The position numbers and the translations under genes are program-made. Under the pieces are notes generated by a model. The model was not told where the DNA came from and searched no databases. It saw only the letters and a program-made list of their open reading frames with translations. A DNA stretch of 64,000 nt from an uncultured Enterocloster sp. (lineage in GTDB: Bacteria; Bacillota; Clostridia; Lachnospirales; Lachnospiraceae): positions 80,161-144,160 of the forward strand of contig CALWRY010000002.1 in NCBI GenBank assembly GCA_944384065.1, given 5' to 3'. Position 1 is the stretch's first letter, and each line of letters starts with the position of its first letter. Below, piece after piece: positions 35,189 through 44,741 of the stretch.

Positions 35189-36694
35189 TTACTGCGTGGA
35201 GCGCTGGGAAAGGACATTGATCAGGCGATCAATTTCTTTTAATGTTTCTTCTTTTGTATAAATGAGTTTTGAATCTGCCAAATATTCATAAAAATCATTA
35301 AAAGCCTCCATCAGTGTTAGCTCGGCTGTTCTTACATATTCCCAGGGCGAGTCCTGTGTCTCCGGGGAGCAGAAATAAAGATAAGAATGTTCTGCAAGAG
35401 TTAGAGAAAACTGTTCTGGAAGAGGGAGGATAAAAGGGTTGGCAATTCGCAGGTAGATTGTGTCATATTTGCAGTGCCAATACAATTTTCTCAGTATATG
35501 AATCCTTTCCGCTATTTCAAGTGCGGCGGAGACGGAGCTAGGAAGCTCCCAGATACGTCCATGATCAGCAAAATCCATTAGTCCCGCTTGGCTGAAGATG
35601 CAGGAAAGCCGTTTCGAATCGGAAAGCCGCTGTCCTTTGACGGACATAAAATGCAAGAGCGCATCCCGCTCAGAAACTCCCGCGCGGATGCAGTGCTGCA
35701 CGGCTGTTTCATCCAAAAAAACCGAGAGATAGGGCTGGTATCGCAGCATACGAAGTTTGCAGGAGGAGACGTCCTTTTCTGTCCATTCATTGACCGCAGC
35801 TGGGGAAAAGGTAAAGCGTGAGAGAAAGATATGAGACTGCTTCCAGGAGGCATAAAATAATTCCTTGAAGTAGGTAACAGCAGAAGCCGCCGTAAAAGGC
35901 AGTACGTTTTCACCATCTGCCGAGATAAGAAGCACGATTTGGTTACATACAATCCAATAAGGGAAGGCATATGGAAGAGCAGAGGACAGTAGTTCATGGG
36001 AGTAAAATAAGCGCGCTTCATAATTCTGCGGCTGAATAACCGCATGGGGCAGAAGGGCAGAAAGAATTTCCAGGTTGGTAAGAGGAGACGAAGAGAACCC
36101 GGGTGCTTTTAGAAGCGGTGTAATGTGCCAAATTTTAAATGACCGGCATCCCTTCTCATGAAGAGCCGGATGATTTAAAATATATTGTATAAGAGGAAAA
36201 TTGCCTGGGACATTTATCAACAGGGTGGCCTCACCCTGTGCGCAGGCATGGAATAGGAGCGAGGAAAATAAAAGGGCAAGACGGCTCCGACCGCAAATGG
36301 GTTTTTCCTCCATATGGGAATAGATGTTGGGCGATTTAGAAACAGCAGAATTCGCCCAATTCGCAGAAGATAGTTCCAAAAATGGAGGAGGGGTGGTAAA
36401 AGAAGCCGACAAAGCGGGTACGGATTTCAACATATGGAGTATATAATTTCTTTGCCGGTGAATACTTTCGCCGGTTTTTTCTATTTCATATAATTCACGC
36501 AGCTCCGTCTCTTCTGCGGCGGAGAGCTTTAATATGGGGAGAAGTTTGTTTAAAAACTCTTCTGTAAGTGCCCTGTCTCCGGATAAAACCTTTTGCAAGG
36601 TTGTACGGTTGACGTTTGCCAGGGAAGCGGCCTTGTAGATGGTGTAGCCGCATTCGGAAATATATGTTCGCAGAAGCGCTCCAAGATCTTTCAT
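35189..36694 (-). CDS. Large XRE-family regulator divergent from the T7SS locus
   Basis: A 501-residue protein. Residues 1-70 hold a helix-turn-helix (GYTIYKAASLANVNRTTLQKVLSGDRALTEEF) of the XRE type. The remaining 430 residues form a large domain of unknown fold with no membrane helix. The start at 36694 is preferred over a GTG at 36739, which has no ribosome site. Being divergently transcribed from the secretion locus, with tandem TGTCACAT repeats in the shared region, it is the best candidate for the locus regulator (inference). It is noticeably more A/T-rich than the upstream genes. Confidence 0.75.
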   Translation of the reverse strand: MKDLGALLRTYISECGYTIYKAASLANVNRTTLQKVLSGDRALTEEFLNKLLPILKLSAAEETELRELYEIEKTGESIHRQRNYILHMLKSVPALSASFTTPPPFLELSSANWANSAVSKSPNIYSHMEEKPICGRSRLALLFSSLLFHACAQGEATLLINVPGNFPLIQYILNHPALHEKGCRSFKIWHITPLLKAPGFSSSPLTNLEILSALLPHAVIQPQNYEARLFYSHELLSSALPYAFPYWIVCNQIVLLISADGENVLPFTAASAVTYFKELFYASWKQSHIFLSRFTFSPAAVNEWTEKDVSSCKLRMLRYQPYLSVFLDETAVQHCIRAGVSERDALLHFMSVKGQRLSDSKRLSCIFSQAGLMDFADHGRIWELPSSVSAALEIAERIHILRKLYWHCKYDTIYLRIANPFILPLPEQFSLTLAEHSYLYFCSPETQDSPWEYVRTAELTLMEAFNDFYEYLADSKLIYTKEETLKEIDRLINVLSQRSTQ

Positions 36695-36821
36695 TTCTAT
36701 AACGGATCCTTTCGTTTTTCTGACTCTATTTAGTATCACAAATTTTAAAGCGTGTCAATGGATTGCCAGCAAATTAGAGCCCCATTTCGCAGGCCATTTC
36801 AGATGGATTCTTAAATATACA

Positions 36822-36848
36822 TGTCACATTTTTTGTCACATATTGTCA
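36822..36848 (+). promoter_or_regulatory. Tandem TGTCACAT operator-like repeats
   Basis: TGTCACAT occurs at 36822-36829 and 36834-36841, with a third partial copy TGTCA at 36844 that overlaps the -35 of the T7SS promoter. Spacing of about 10-12 bp places the copies on one face of the helix, as for cooperative regulator binding. Confidence 0.55.
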
Positions 36849-36870
36849 AAACATTCCTGCCTATTATAAT
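36843..36870 (+). promoter_or_regulatory. Promoter of the T7SS locus
   Basis: TTGTCA (36843-36848), 16 bp, TATAAT (36865-36870), 36 nt before the first gene. Confidence 0.7.
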
Positions 36871-36906
36871 TACAAAAGAAGAATAAGGTATTAGGAATGT
36901 ATACAT

Positions 36907-37461
36907 ATGGCAGAATGGATAGTTGTGATTTTGCTGCTGGCGGCAATGGTAGGCGGTATCATGGTATTAATCGGCAGATGGAGCAGGGAAAGGAAAAGCC
37001 AAAGGCAGTTTCACGAGGAACAGCTTAAGATGCAGATTTTAAACCAATCGCTAAAAAATAGTATAAGCAAAGAAGAAATCCATGCGGTTGGGGATGAAAG
37101 GGAAAAAAGGAAAGAATGCGGGAAGAAGATGCTGCGTATTCTGCTGAGCAGCGAGGAAAGGACAAGGGAATATGTTCTGGATCCTGAAGATCATCCCATA
37201 TTGGGCAGTCAAAAGGACTGTACTCTTTTGCTTCGCGGGACGGGAATAGGAAACAGACAGTGCGAGTTTTTTGTATACCACGGTGATATATATGTAAAAA
37301 ATCTTAATGCTCTGAATAATACGGTTATCCTCAGGAAAAACAAGCGTGCCAGAGTGGATAACATGGGGATACGAATTTGCTCAGGGGATAGAATTTTGGC
37401 CGGATCCTGCATGATGCAGATAGATTTGCTGGATTTAACCGGAAGAATTGTTCAAAACTAG
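36907..37461 (+). CDS. Membrane-anchored FHA-like protein
   Basis: A 184-residue protein with one N-terminal membrane helix (residues 4-24), a basic helical linker and a C-terminal FHA-like beta domain (about 80-180; HPILGSQKDCTLLLRG, then RQCEFFVYHGDIYVKNL). The usual FHA Arg and Ser-x-x-His residues are not clearly kept, so phosphothreonine binding is doubtful and it may act as a structural module. First gene of the T7SS locus, 12 nt before EssC; position suggests a partner of EssC. Confidence 0.6.
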   Translation: MAEWIVVILLLAAMVGGIMVLIGRWSRERKSQRQFHEEQLKMQILNQSLKNSISKEEIHAVGDEREKRKECGKKMLRILLSSEERTREYVLDPEDHPILGSQKDCTLLLRGTGIGNRQCEFFVYHGDIYVKNLNALNNTVILRKNKRARVDNMGIRICSGDRILAGSCMMQIDLLDLTGRIVQN

Positions 37462-37473
37462 GGGGAGAAGAAT

Positions 37474-40400
37474 ATGCGGCTTGTGCTTTCAATTTATACG
37501 CCTCACGCATTTAAGGAAGTGTTGCTGCCATCGGCAGACAATACGGATTTCGCAGTAAATTTATCAAGGAATGTCTACGGGCTTAAGGAAGATCTGCCGC
37601 TTCGTCTGGAGGCACTGAATCATCAGTGGAAATTTAAGAGCAGTAAATATTATACGGTATCAGGGCTGAACGGGCGGGAAGCTTTGGCCTGCGGGGATGT
37701 ACTGACGATCACAAGCATTCTTCAGGAAAAGGTTGCTGTGGTGGTGACGGAGGAGAAGGAGCCGTTTTCCGTATTTAATAAATATGATATCTCCTACTTG
37801 AAGCAAATTACCATTGGGACCGATAAAGATAATCTGATTCGCTATCAGATGCTGTCCCTTGTTTCGCGCCGGCATGCGATTCTTAAGAAAAGAGGAGAGG
37901 AATGGATATTAGAGGATACCAGCTCCAACGGCGTGTTTCTCAACGACAAGCGGATGCAGGGAAGCATCTGTCTGCAGGTGGGGGACTGCATCAGCATTTA
38001 TGGCCTGAAGATTGTATATTTGGGAAATAAAATTGCCATCCACAGCGGATGGAGCCCTGTTGCGGTAGATGACAGCATTCTTCCCATGCATCATTTTGCG
38101 TCAAGCGGATCGGTGAAAGGAGAAAAGGAAAGCAGACGGCCGAAACAATATTTTAACCGGTCCCCACGCAATATGATAAATCTGGATACGGAGCCTATCG
38201 AGATAGAGGCGCCGCCGGCTCCACGCTCCAACATGGAAAAACCGCTTTTTCTGATTATTGGACCATCCTTTACGATGGCGATTCCTATGCTTCTGGGAAC
38301 CATGCTGACAATTTATAGTTCTCAGGGAGGGCAGAGCTCCCGCGCATTTATGTATACCGGCATTATTACTGTAATCGGATCTGCTGTTTTGGGAGTATTT
38401 TGGGCTCTGGTTAATTTGAATTATGCCAAGAGAACCACACAGGAGGAGGAAAAGAAGCGGTTTGAGGCGTACAGCCAGTATTTATTAAAAAAGGTCGAGG
38501 AGATACGGCAGAAATATGAGGAAAGCAGAAAGGGCCTCCTGGAGATGTATCCGCCGGCTGAGGTATGTCTGACCTATGGCAGGAACAGTGTGTCCCTCTG
38601 GGAGAGAAATAAAAATCATAAGGACTTTTTAGAGCATCGCCTTGGGCTGGGGACGATTCCCTTTCAGGCTCCGATTCAGGTGCCCAAGGAACGCTTTACA
38701 CTGGTTGACGACAGGCTGGCGGGCCAGCCTTCGGCAATCCGTAAAGAATATGAAAATCTTTTGGATGTTCCTGTGCGTGTAAACCTGATGGAACATCGGC
38801 TGATTGGCCTGCTGGGAGACGGAAACATGACAAGGATCCTTAATGTCATGCATATTCTTTCCGCTCAGATAGCGGCGAGCACCTGCTATACAGATGTAAA
38901 ACTGGTATACATCTATGACGGTCGCTTTGACCAGGAGGAATGGAGCTTTGCAAAATGGCTGCCTCATGTGTGGTCAGAGGACAGAAAGGTGCGCTATGTG
39001 GCTTCCAACAAGGAGGAAATAAGCGATGTATTTTATGAGCTGGTAAAGATTTTCCGGATCCGGACGGAGGAGCAGAGAAGCCGTTCCAGTCAGAAAGTTG
39101 TGCCAAAGCCCTATTATATTATGTTTATATCGGATCCGTCCCTGCTTGAGGGGGAACTGATTGCTAAGTATATTTTTGAATGTCAGTCTGAGACAGGGCT
39201 TACAACGATTATTATGGCGCAGGATCACGAACAGCTGCCAAATGCTTGCGAGTATATTATCGAGGACAGCGAGACGTTCAGCGGCTGCTATGAGGTGACG
39301 GACGCGAGACGCCAGGAGGTGGTATTTGACAGGGTAGACAACAACGATCTTGAAAAATTTTCCAGACGGCTGTTTGGAATTGAAGTAAAAGAAATTGAAA
39401 AAGGGGGAGACATCCCAAACTCACTCACCTTTTTTGACATGTACCAGATAAACCGGCCGGAGGAGCTGAACGTTCAGGAACGGTGGAAGAAAAGCCGAAA
39501 CTATGAGACTATGCGTGTCCCTGTGGGTGCCAAGGCCGGAGGTGAGCTCTGCTGCCTGGATATTCATGAAAAATATCATGGCCCCCATGGCCTTGTGGCG
39601 GGAACCACAGGATCGGGAAAATCAGAGACGCTTCAGACCTATATCTTATCGCTTGCGGTAAATTTCAGCCCGGACGACGTGAATTTTTTTGTCATCGATT
39701 ATAAGGGAGGCGGCATGGCGAATCTCTTTGAGGGCATGCCCCATATGATTGGCCAGATATCGAATCTGTCCGGAAGTCAGGTTCAGAGGGCCATGGTGTC
39801 TATTAAGAGCGAAAATAAACGCCGCCAAAGGATATTTAATGAAAATAACGTAAATAACATCAACGCCTATACCAGACTTTATAAGAGCGGGGAAATACGT
39901 CAGCCGGTTCCTCACTTGTTTATCATTATCGATGAGTTTGCCGAGCTAAAACGGGAAGAATCGGATTTTATGAAAGAGCTTATCAGTGTGGCTCAGGTTG
40001 GACGAAGTTTGGGAGTCCATCTAATCCTCGCTACCCAAAAGCCCAGCGGAACCGTGGACGACAATATCTGGAGCAATTCCAAGTTTCGTCTCTGCCTGCG
40101 AGTGCAGGATCGCCAGGACAGCAATGATATGCTTCATAAGCCGGATGCGGCCTATATTACTCAGGCCGGGCGCTGTTACCTCCAGGTAGGAAACGACGAG
40201 CTGTATGAGCTGTTTCAGTCGGCCTGGAGCGGAGCGCCCTATGATGAGGATGGAGATACACAGAAGAATGAGATTGCCGCTATGATTTCACTGACCGGGC
40301 ACGCGGCGCTGACCGGGAGCAGCCAGAAGCGGAAACGCCAGGCACAGCGCCGCTTCACATGGATTTACAATTTAATGCAGATGATGCAGCAGGCCGCATC

Positions 40401-42447
40401 GGACGAGGGCATTACTATAAAAGAGCTTGCATCATATTCAGAGGGAGTGGAAGCGGTCTACCGGCAGCTGCAGCGGTTTGGGGAAGATTATGCAAAAACC
40501 GAATACAACAGCAGGAGGCTTGCAGACCTGATGCAGGCTTACGCAAGTGTTCTGGAATATATGGGGCCGGATGAAGCCGGCAATCCAGAACGGGTGACGG
40601 ACGAGGTTTTGGCATATTCCGATAAGAATCATGTAAAGCTGCCGGAAAAGAAGATGAAAACCCAGCTGGATGCGGTGGTCGAGTATCTGGGAGCTGAGGC
40701 CCGCGCCAGCGGTTTCGTACATAAGCTTCAGCTGTGGCTGCCGCCGCTGCCGCCCGCCCTGTATTTAAAGGAGCTGAGTGGGTATAAGGATCATCTGTAC
40801 CGAGGAGGCGTTTGGCCGTCCTATGATAAATGGTCGCTGGATGTGCTGGCGGGCCTCTGCGACGATCCGGTTAGTCAGGCTCAAATACCGCTGTCACTTG
40901 ATTTTGCGGAGAACGGCCACCATGCGGTATGTGGAGTGGTTGTCAGCGGAAAGAGCACCTTTTTGCAGACCGTATTCTATGGCCTGATCCAGAAGTATAG
41001 TCCAGAGCACATCAATTTGTATGGAATTGATTTCAGCAGCCGTATGCTCTCTGCCTTTGAGAACGCTCCTCATGTAGGGGGGATCGTATATGAGGAGGAT
41101 ACGGAAAAAATTGCAAAGTTGTTCCACATGATGGAGCAGATGCTGGAGGAAAGAAAACGGCTTTTCAAAGGGGGAAATTATAGCCAGTTTGTGCAGGCAA
41201 ACGGGATAACTGTCCCTGCGGTTATTCTGGCCATTGACAACTACGGGAGTTTTCGCGAGAAAACGGAGAACCGCTATGATAGCGAAATGATTCACCTGGC
41301 TCACGACGGCGTGGGATACGGTATGTTCCTTCTGCTGTCTTCCGGCGGTTTCGGAACTTCGGAAATTCAGTCAAAGGTTGGAGACAGCATTAAAAAGACA
41401 ATCTGCCTGCAGATGAATGATAAGTTCCAATACGCGGATGCCCTTCGGGAGACAAGGGTAAATGTGCTTCCGGAGGATAATATCAAGGGCCGGGGCTTGG
41501 CGGTAGTAGGAGGGAAAATTCTGGAATTTCAGACAGCCCTTGCCTTTGCGGCGGAGAATGACTATGAGAGGATAGAAGAAATTAACAGGGAATGTACCCA
41601 GATGCGCGCCCAGTGGAAGGGAAAAGCGGCGAAGCATATTCCGGTGATCCCGGAAAAGCCGATCTGGTCGGAATATGTTCAAATGGATGAGGTAAAAGAG
41701 ATGATGGCTGACGACAGGCGTCTTCCAGTGGGATATGACAAGGAAAGCGCGGGCATCTACGGCATTGATCTGAGTCGTTTCTACTGTTACATCATATCCG
41801 GAAGATCACGGACAGGAAAGACAAATCTCTTAAAGCTGCTCATACATGCTGCCGCTGCGAAGGGAGGGAGGCTCTGCGTTATTGAGCATTCCACCGAGGA
41901 GCTGGCAGCTGCGGCACAAAAAGAGGGCGCGCTATACATAAGAAGCCAGCAGGAACAGGCTGACTTTTTCCAGAGCATTTTGGAGCCCTTCAAAAAGCGC
42001 AATCAGCTTAAGCGGAACCTGATAAAAGAAGGAAAAGAGGATTCCATCTATGAGGCAATGAAAGATGAAGAGAAATATTTCATCTTTATTGCGGATATTG
42101 CGGAGTTTGTCCGCAGTATCATGAAGCCGGAAGATGGAGTACTGAATATTAGGGCGTTTATTGAAAATGTCACGGAAAAAGGAAGCGGGCACAATGTTTA
42201 TTTCTTTGCCTGCTGCAATCCGGATACGGCGGCTTCCGCTGTGGGGGCACGCATCTATGAAAATATGATGGGCTACCATACAGGCATACATCTGGGAGGA
42301 AATGTAACGAATATCCGATACTTTGATTTCAGCAACATTCCTTATATGGAGCAGGGAAAAGTGCGCAGGCCAGGAGAAGGAATGCTTCCCCTTGGGAATA
42401 ATGAGGAAATCCGGGATATTGTAATTCCGCAGGTGAGAGGAGAATAG
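37474..42447 (+). CDS. essC: EssC-type FtsK/SpoIIIE ATPase of a type VII secretion system
   Basis: A 1657-residue protein that powers WXG100 export. The N-terminal 190 residues contain a beta-rich region and an FHA domain (about 105-190; SRRHAIL and DTSSNGVFLND). Two membrane helices lie at about 257-318. Three ATPase domains follow. D1 has GTTGSGKSE at about 710-718 and Walker B LFIIIDEFAEL near 815. D2 has GVVVSGKST near 1154, with a Walker B lacking the Glu (LAIDNYG). D3 has GRSRTGKTN near 1444 and a degenerate Walker B (FIADIAEF). Order and length match EssC/YukBA. D1 appears fully active; D2 and D3 are likely regulatory, as in known EssC. Confidence 0.95.
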   Translation: MRLVLSIYTPHAFKEVLLPSADNTDFAVNLSRNVYGLKEDLPLRLEALNHQWKFKSSKYYTVSGLNGREALACGDVLTITSILQEKVAVVVTEEKEPFSVFNKYDISYLKQITIGTDKDNLIRYQMLSLVSRRHAILKKRGEEWILEDTSSNGVFLNDKRMQGSICLQVGDCISIYGLKIVYLGNKIAIHSGWSPVAVDDSILPMHHFASSGSVKGEKESRRPKQYFNRSPRNMINLDTEPIEIEAPPAPRSNMEKPLFLIIGPSFTMAIPMLLGTMLTIYSSQGGQSSRAFMYTGIITVIGSAVLGVFWALVNLNYAKRTTQEEEKKRFEAYSQYLLKKVEEIRQKYEESRKGLLEMYPPAEVCLTYGRNSVSLWERNKNHKDFLEHRLGLGTIPFQAPIQVPKERFTLVDDRLAGQPSAIRKEYENLLDVPVRVNLMEHRLIGLLGDGNMTRILNVMHILSAQIAASTCYTDVKLVYIYDGRFDQEEWSFAKWLPHVWSEDRKVRYVASNKEEISDVFYELVKIFRIRTEEQRSRSSQKVVPKPYYIMFISDPSLLEGELIAKYIFECQSETGLTTIIMAQDHEQLPNACEYIIEDSETFSGCYEVTDARRQEVVFDRVDNNDLEKFSRRLFGIEVKEIEKGGDIPNSLTFFDMYQINRPEELNVQERWKKSRNYETMRVPVGAKAGGELCCLDIHEKYHGPHGLVAGTTGSGKSETLQTYILSLAVNFSPDDVNFFVIDYKGGGMANLFEGMPHMIGQISNLSGSQVQRAMVSIKSENKRRQRIFNENNVNNINAYTRLYKSGEIRQPVPHLFIIIDEFAELKREESDFMKELISVAQVGRSLGVHLILATQKPSGTVDDNIWSNSKFRLCLRVQDRQDSNDMLHKPDAAYITQAGRCYLQVGNDELYELFQSAWSGAPYDEDGDTQKNEIAAMISLTGHAALTGSSQKRKRQAQRRFTWIYNLMQMMQQAASDEGITIKELASYSEGVEAVYRQLQRFGEDYAKTEYNSRRLADLMQAYASVLEYMGPDEAGNPERVTDEVLAYSDKNHVKLPEKKMKTQLDAVVEYLGAEARASGFVHKLQLWLPPLPPALYLKELSGYKDHLYRGGVWPSYDKWSLDVLAGLCDDPVSQAQIPLSLDFAENGHHAVCGVVVSGKSTFLQTVFYGLIQKYSPEHINLYGIDFSSRMLSAFENAPHVGGIVYEEDTEKIAKLFHMMEQMLEERKRLFKGGNYSQFVQANGITVPAVILAIDNYGSFREKTENRYDSEMIHLAHDGVGYGMFLLLSSGGFGTSEIQSKVGDSIKKTICLQMNDKFQYADALRETRVNVLPEDNIKGRGLAVVGGKILEFQTALAFAAENDYERIEEINRECTQMRAQWKGKAAKHIPVIPEKPIWSEYVQMDEVKEMMADDRRLPVGYDKESAGIYGIDLSRFYCYIISGRSRTGKTNLLKLLIHAAAAKGGRLCVIEHSTEELAAAAQKEGALYIRSQQEQADFFQSILEPFKKRNQLKRNLIKEGKEDSIYEAMKDEEKYFIFIADIAEFVRSIMKPEDGVLNIRAFIENVTEKGSGHNVYFFACCNPDTAASAVGARIYENMMGYHTGIHLGGNVTNIRYFDFSNIPYMEQGKVRRPGEGMLPLGNNEEIRDIVIPQVRGE

Positions 42448-42459
42448 GGGGGAAACGGC

Positions 42460-42708
42460 ATGATTTTGGTGGATGTATATGCGCCCAGTGTAAATCAGAC
42501 ATATGATTTTATCCTGGAGGAAGGTGCGAAAGTTTCTGTTGTCATCGACGAGATAACTGAGATGATTGCCCAAAAGGAACAGGCGGATCTCAAAGGTAAC
42601 GTGCGGGAACTTCTTTTGGTAAGCCAGAATGACAGGTGTATTCTCAGCCCGGATCATACGCTGGCCTACTATGAAATTCAAACCGGAGATAAGCTTATTC
42701 TTGTGTAG
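42460..42708 (+). CDS. esaB: EsaB/YukD ubiquitin-like T7SS protein
   Basis: An 82-residue protein with the YukD pattern: an N-terminal beta strand (MILVDVYAP), an amphipathic helix, and a C-terminal strand pair ending in ETGD-like QTGDKLILV. YukD/EsaB are ubiquitin-fold cytosolic components needed for T7SSb secretion. It follows EssC by 12 nt behind GGGGGGAAACGGC and precedes the substrate genes. Confidence 0.8.
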   Translation: MILVDVYAPSVNQTYDFILEEGAKVSVVIDEITEMIAQKEQADLKGNVRELLLVSQNDRCILSPDHTLAYYEIQTGDKLILV

Positions 42709-42717
42709 GAGGCAGCT

Positions 42718-43020
42718 GTGCTTAAAGTGACCATGATGGCCTTATCCCATGCGCAGGAGGAAATGGCGGCAGTGGAGCGCAGGCTGGATACCTGCATTGA
42801 CAAAGCGGCGGATGTGATTCGCGAACTGCGCGGAAAAGAAGAATATGAGGAGATAATACGCACACTTTGTCAGCAGACAGAGGCGCTGCAGGAAGAGAAA
42901 TGCTTCCTGAGAAAGAAAAAGCGGACTTTAAATGAAATAGCAATGATCTATCAGGAGAGCGAGAGACGGATTGCGACTTTTGGAGAGGGAGGAACAAGTA
43001 AGGATGACGGATTATATTGA
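42718..43020 (+). CDS. Small helical T7SS protein with YxxxE motif
   Basis: A 100-residue, almost entirely helical protein with two long helices (about 10-45 and 50-85) and YQESE at 78-82. It lacks a WxG turn, so it is not a classical WXG100, but size, helical hairpin and YxxxE place it with the secreted or chaperone-like partners encoded next to T7SS substrates. The GTG start at 42718 follows AGGAGGCAGCT. It overlaps the next gene by 17 nt. Confidence 0.6.
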   Translation: MLKVTMMALSHAQEEMAAVERRLDTCIDKAADVIRELRGKEEYEEIIRTLCQQTEALQEEKCFLRKKKRTLNEIAMIYQESERRIATFGEGGTSKDDGLY

Positions 43021-43300
43021 GATTAATATCCCCAGCCTGCGGTCAGATGTGGATGAGATGCGGGCGGAGCTTATCCGGATACGCGATGATATGAAAAAAA
43101 TGTTTGAAGCAATGCAAGCGCTGGATACTATGTGGGACGGACCGGCGAACAGGGCCTTCCAGCTGCAGTTTTCAGGGGATTACGAGTTGATGGAAGAAAT
43201 GTGCCAGACCATAGACTCGCTGATCGCTTATGGGGAAAATGCTGAAAAGGAGTACACGAACTGCGAGAATGCTGTGGCGACAGCAATCGCTGAAATTTAA
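43004..43300 (+). CDS. WXG100-family protein 1
   Basis: A 98-residue helical hairpin with the turn motif WDG at 44-46 and YxxxE (YTNCE) at 84-88. WXG100 proteins are small dimeric substrates, and often co-secretion partners, of type VII systems. The start at 43004 follows GGAGGAACAAGTAAGG, inside the end of the previous gene. Confidence 0.85.
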   Translation: MTDYIEINIPSLRSDVDEMRAELIRIRDDMKKMFEAMQALDTMWDGPANRAFQLQFSGDYELMEEMCQTIDSLIAYGENAEKEYTNCENAVATAIAEI

Positions 43301-43328
43301 TGGGAAGCTAGAAGGGAGGAGAACGGAT

Positions 43329-43661
43329 ATGGCAGGATTGTCGTCTGGCGACGTATCGCTTCTTGTGACGCCGCAGGAACTGCAGAGTAAAAGCGCAGAA
43401 GTGGCGGGTTATGTAAAAACCGTTAGGGATCATTTTGACAGCCTGAAGATGCTGGTGGAGAAAAGCTCGGGATATTGGAAGGGGGAAGCTTCCGATCTTT
43501 ATCGAAAATTCTATAAGGATCAGGAAGCAGACGTGGAGAGGATTCTTCTGCGCTTGGCAGAGCATCCGGAAGATCTAACTATGATAGCCCAGACCTATCT
43601 GACAGCGGAAGAATCGGTAAAACAGATTATTGAAACGCTGCCCGGAGATGTGCTTCAGTAA
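43329..43661 (+). CDS. WXG100-family protein 2
   Basis: A 110-residue protein with WKG at 50-52 and YxxxE (YLTAE) at 90-94. It begins with a short extra strand-like stretch (LLVTPQEL) also seen in WXG100 protein 5, suggesting that the two are related. The start follows GGAGGAGAACGGAT. Predicted T7SS substrate. Confidence 0.85.
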   Translation: MAGLSSGDVSLLVTPQELQSKSAEVAGYVKTVRDHFDSLKMLVEKSSGYWKGEASDLYRKFYKDQEADVERILLRLAEHPEDLTMIAQTYLTAEESVKQIIETLPGDVLQ

Positions 43662-43674
43662 GGGAGGGAAAAAG

Positions 43675-43980
43675 ATGAGTGCATACACAATCAGAATGGA
43701 TTTTAAAAGAGCCAAGGAGAAGGCTGAGGATCTGGAGGAAGTATCCCAAGAACTGAAAAAGCTGGCATCCGGGCCGTATGATGCCTCCCTGGAGCAGCTT
43801 TCCAGACACTGGAAAGGAGAGAATGCTTCCAGTTATATAAAAAAAGGCGGGGATCTCAGAGAGCAGATGCTGAAGACTGCGCAGGAGCTTGGGAATACCG
43901 CCCAGGTGATACGGCAAATTGCGCGGGAAATTTATGAGGCGGAGATGGAAGCGTGGCGAATTGCCCATGACAGGGACTAA
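43675..43980 (+). CDS. WXG100-like protein 3, with an altered export motif
   Basis: A 101-residue helical hairpin with WKG at 46-48. The motif at the end of helix 2 is YEAE (87-90), one residue shorter than YxxxE in its neighbours. It may therefore be recognised only as a heterodimer with a partner that has the full motif (inference). The start at 43675 follows GGAGGGAAAAAG. Confidence 0.75.
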   Translation: MSAYTIRMDFKRAKEKAEDLEEVSQELKKLASGPYDASLEQLSRHWKGENASSYIKKGGDLREQMLKTAQELGNTAQVIRQIAREIYEAEMEAWRIAHDRD

Positions 43981-44005
43981 ACAAAGGGGAAAACCACCCT
44001 TGCAC

Positions 44006-44023
44006 GCCGGCGGATGAGCCGGC
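44006..44023 (+). promoter_or_regulatory. Hairpin before WXG100 protein 4
   Basis: GCCGGC (44006-44011) and GCCGGC (44018-44023) form a perfect 6-bp stem with a 6-nt loop in the 84-nt gap before the next gene. There is no T-run. It may stabilise or mark an mRNA processing site. Confidence 0.35.
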
Positions 44024-44064
44024 TGCTGAGAGAGGATTTTTATAAAAAGAAGGAGGAATAAACT

Positions 44065-44367
44065 ATGGCACTTATTAGAGTAACCGCATCGGATATCCGA
44101 TCAAAAAAGGAACAACTTCTTGAACTTAACAATCAGTTCAAGACACAGGTGAGGGAGCTGGAGAGCTCGGAGGGAACGCTCAATTCTCAGTGGGACGGCG
44201 CCGCCAACGATGCGTTCCACAAAGCGTTTATGAATGATAAGAATTATATGGATCAGTTCTATAACTTGATTCTTAAATACTGCGATGCCCTGGAACAGAT
44301 TGCGGCAAAGTACGAGCAGGCGGAAGCCGCCAATGAGAACACGGCCACTACACGCACCGCCAGATAG
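44065..44367 (+). CDS. WXG100-family protein 4 (EsxA-like)
   Basis: A 100-residue protein and the most canonical WXG100 in the set: WDG at 43-45, YxxxE (YEQAE) at 83-87 and a short polar Thr/Asn tail. It is preceded by AGAAGGAGGAATAAACT, one of the strongest ribosome sites in the locus, and has its own 84-nt leader, so it is likely abundant. It probably is the EsxA-equivalent substrate or core component. Confidence 0.92.
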   Translation: MALIRVTASDIRSKKEQLLELNNQFKTQVRELESSEGTLNSQWDGAANDAFHKAFMNDKNYMDQFYNLILKYCDALEQIAAKYEQAEAANENTATTRTAR

Positions 44368-44404
44368 CGCAGAAAAGAAATAGAGGAAAAGGAGAGAAAA
44401 TGTT

Positions 44405-44725
44405 ATGGCAATGACAGGAAGTTTACTTGTAACCCCGGAACAGCTCATCAGCACGTCTAGCGATTTTAACGGACGTATGCAGCAGATCAAACAGATTACG
44501 GGCAGCATGACAGAGACGGTAAAATCCCTTACCGGACAGTGGGAAGGGGAAGCGTCCACCGCGTACCAGAACAAATTTAATGAGCTTCAGGACGATATCG
44601 CAAAACTGGCTGCCATGATTCAGGAACATGTAACGGATTTGCAGGAGATGGCAAAACAGTACCAGCAGGCGGAGAAGGCCAGCCAGGAACTTGCGGGATC
44701 GCTGTCGGGGAATGTGCTTGTTTAA
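44405..44725 (+). CDS. WXG100-family protein 5
   Basis: A 106-residue protein with WEG at 46-48 and YxxxE (YQQAE) at 86-90, ending in GNVLV. Its start (SLLVTPEQL) resembles that of WXG100 protein 2. The start follows GGAGAAAATGTT. It is the last of five WXG100 genes and is followed by a 14-bp perfect hairpin. Confidence 0.9.
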   Translation: MAMTGSLLVTPEQLISTSSDFNGRMQQIKQITGSMTETVKSLTGQWEGEASTAYQNKFNELQDDIAKLAAMIQEHVTDLQEMAKQYQQAEKASQELAGSLSGNVLV

Positions 44726-44741
44726 TGTCAGCGCAGGCGGA

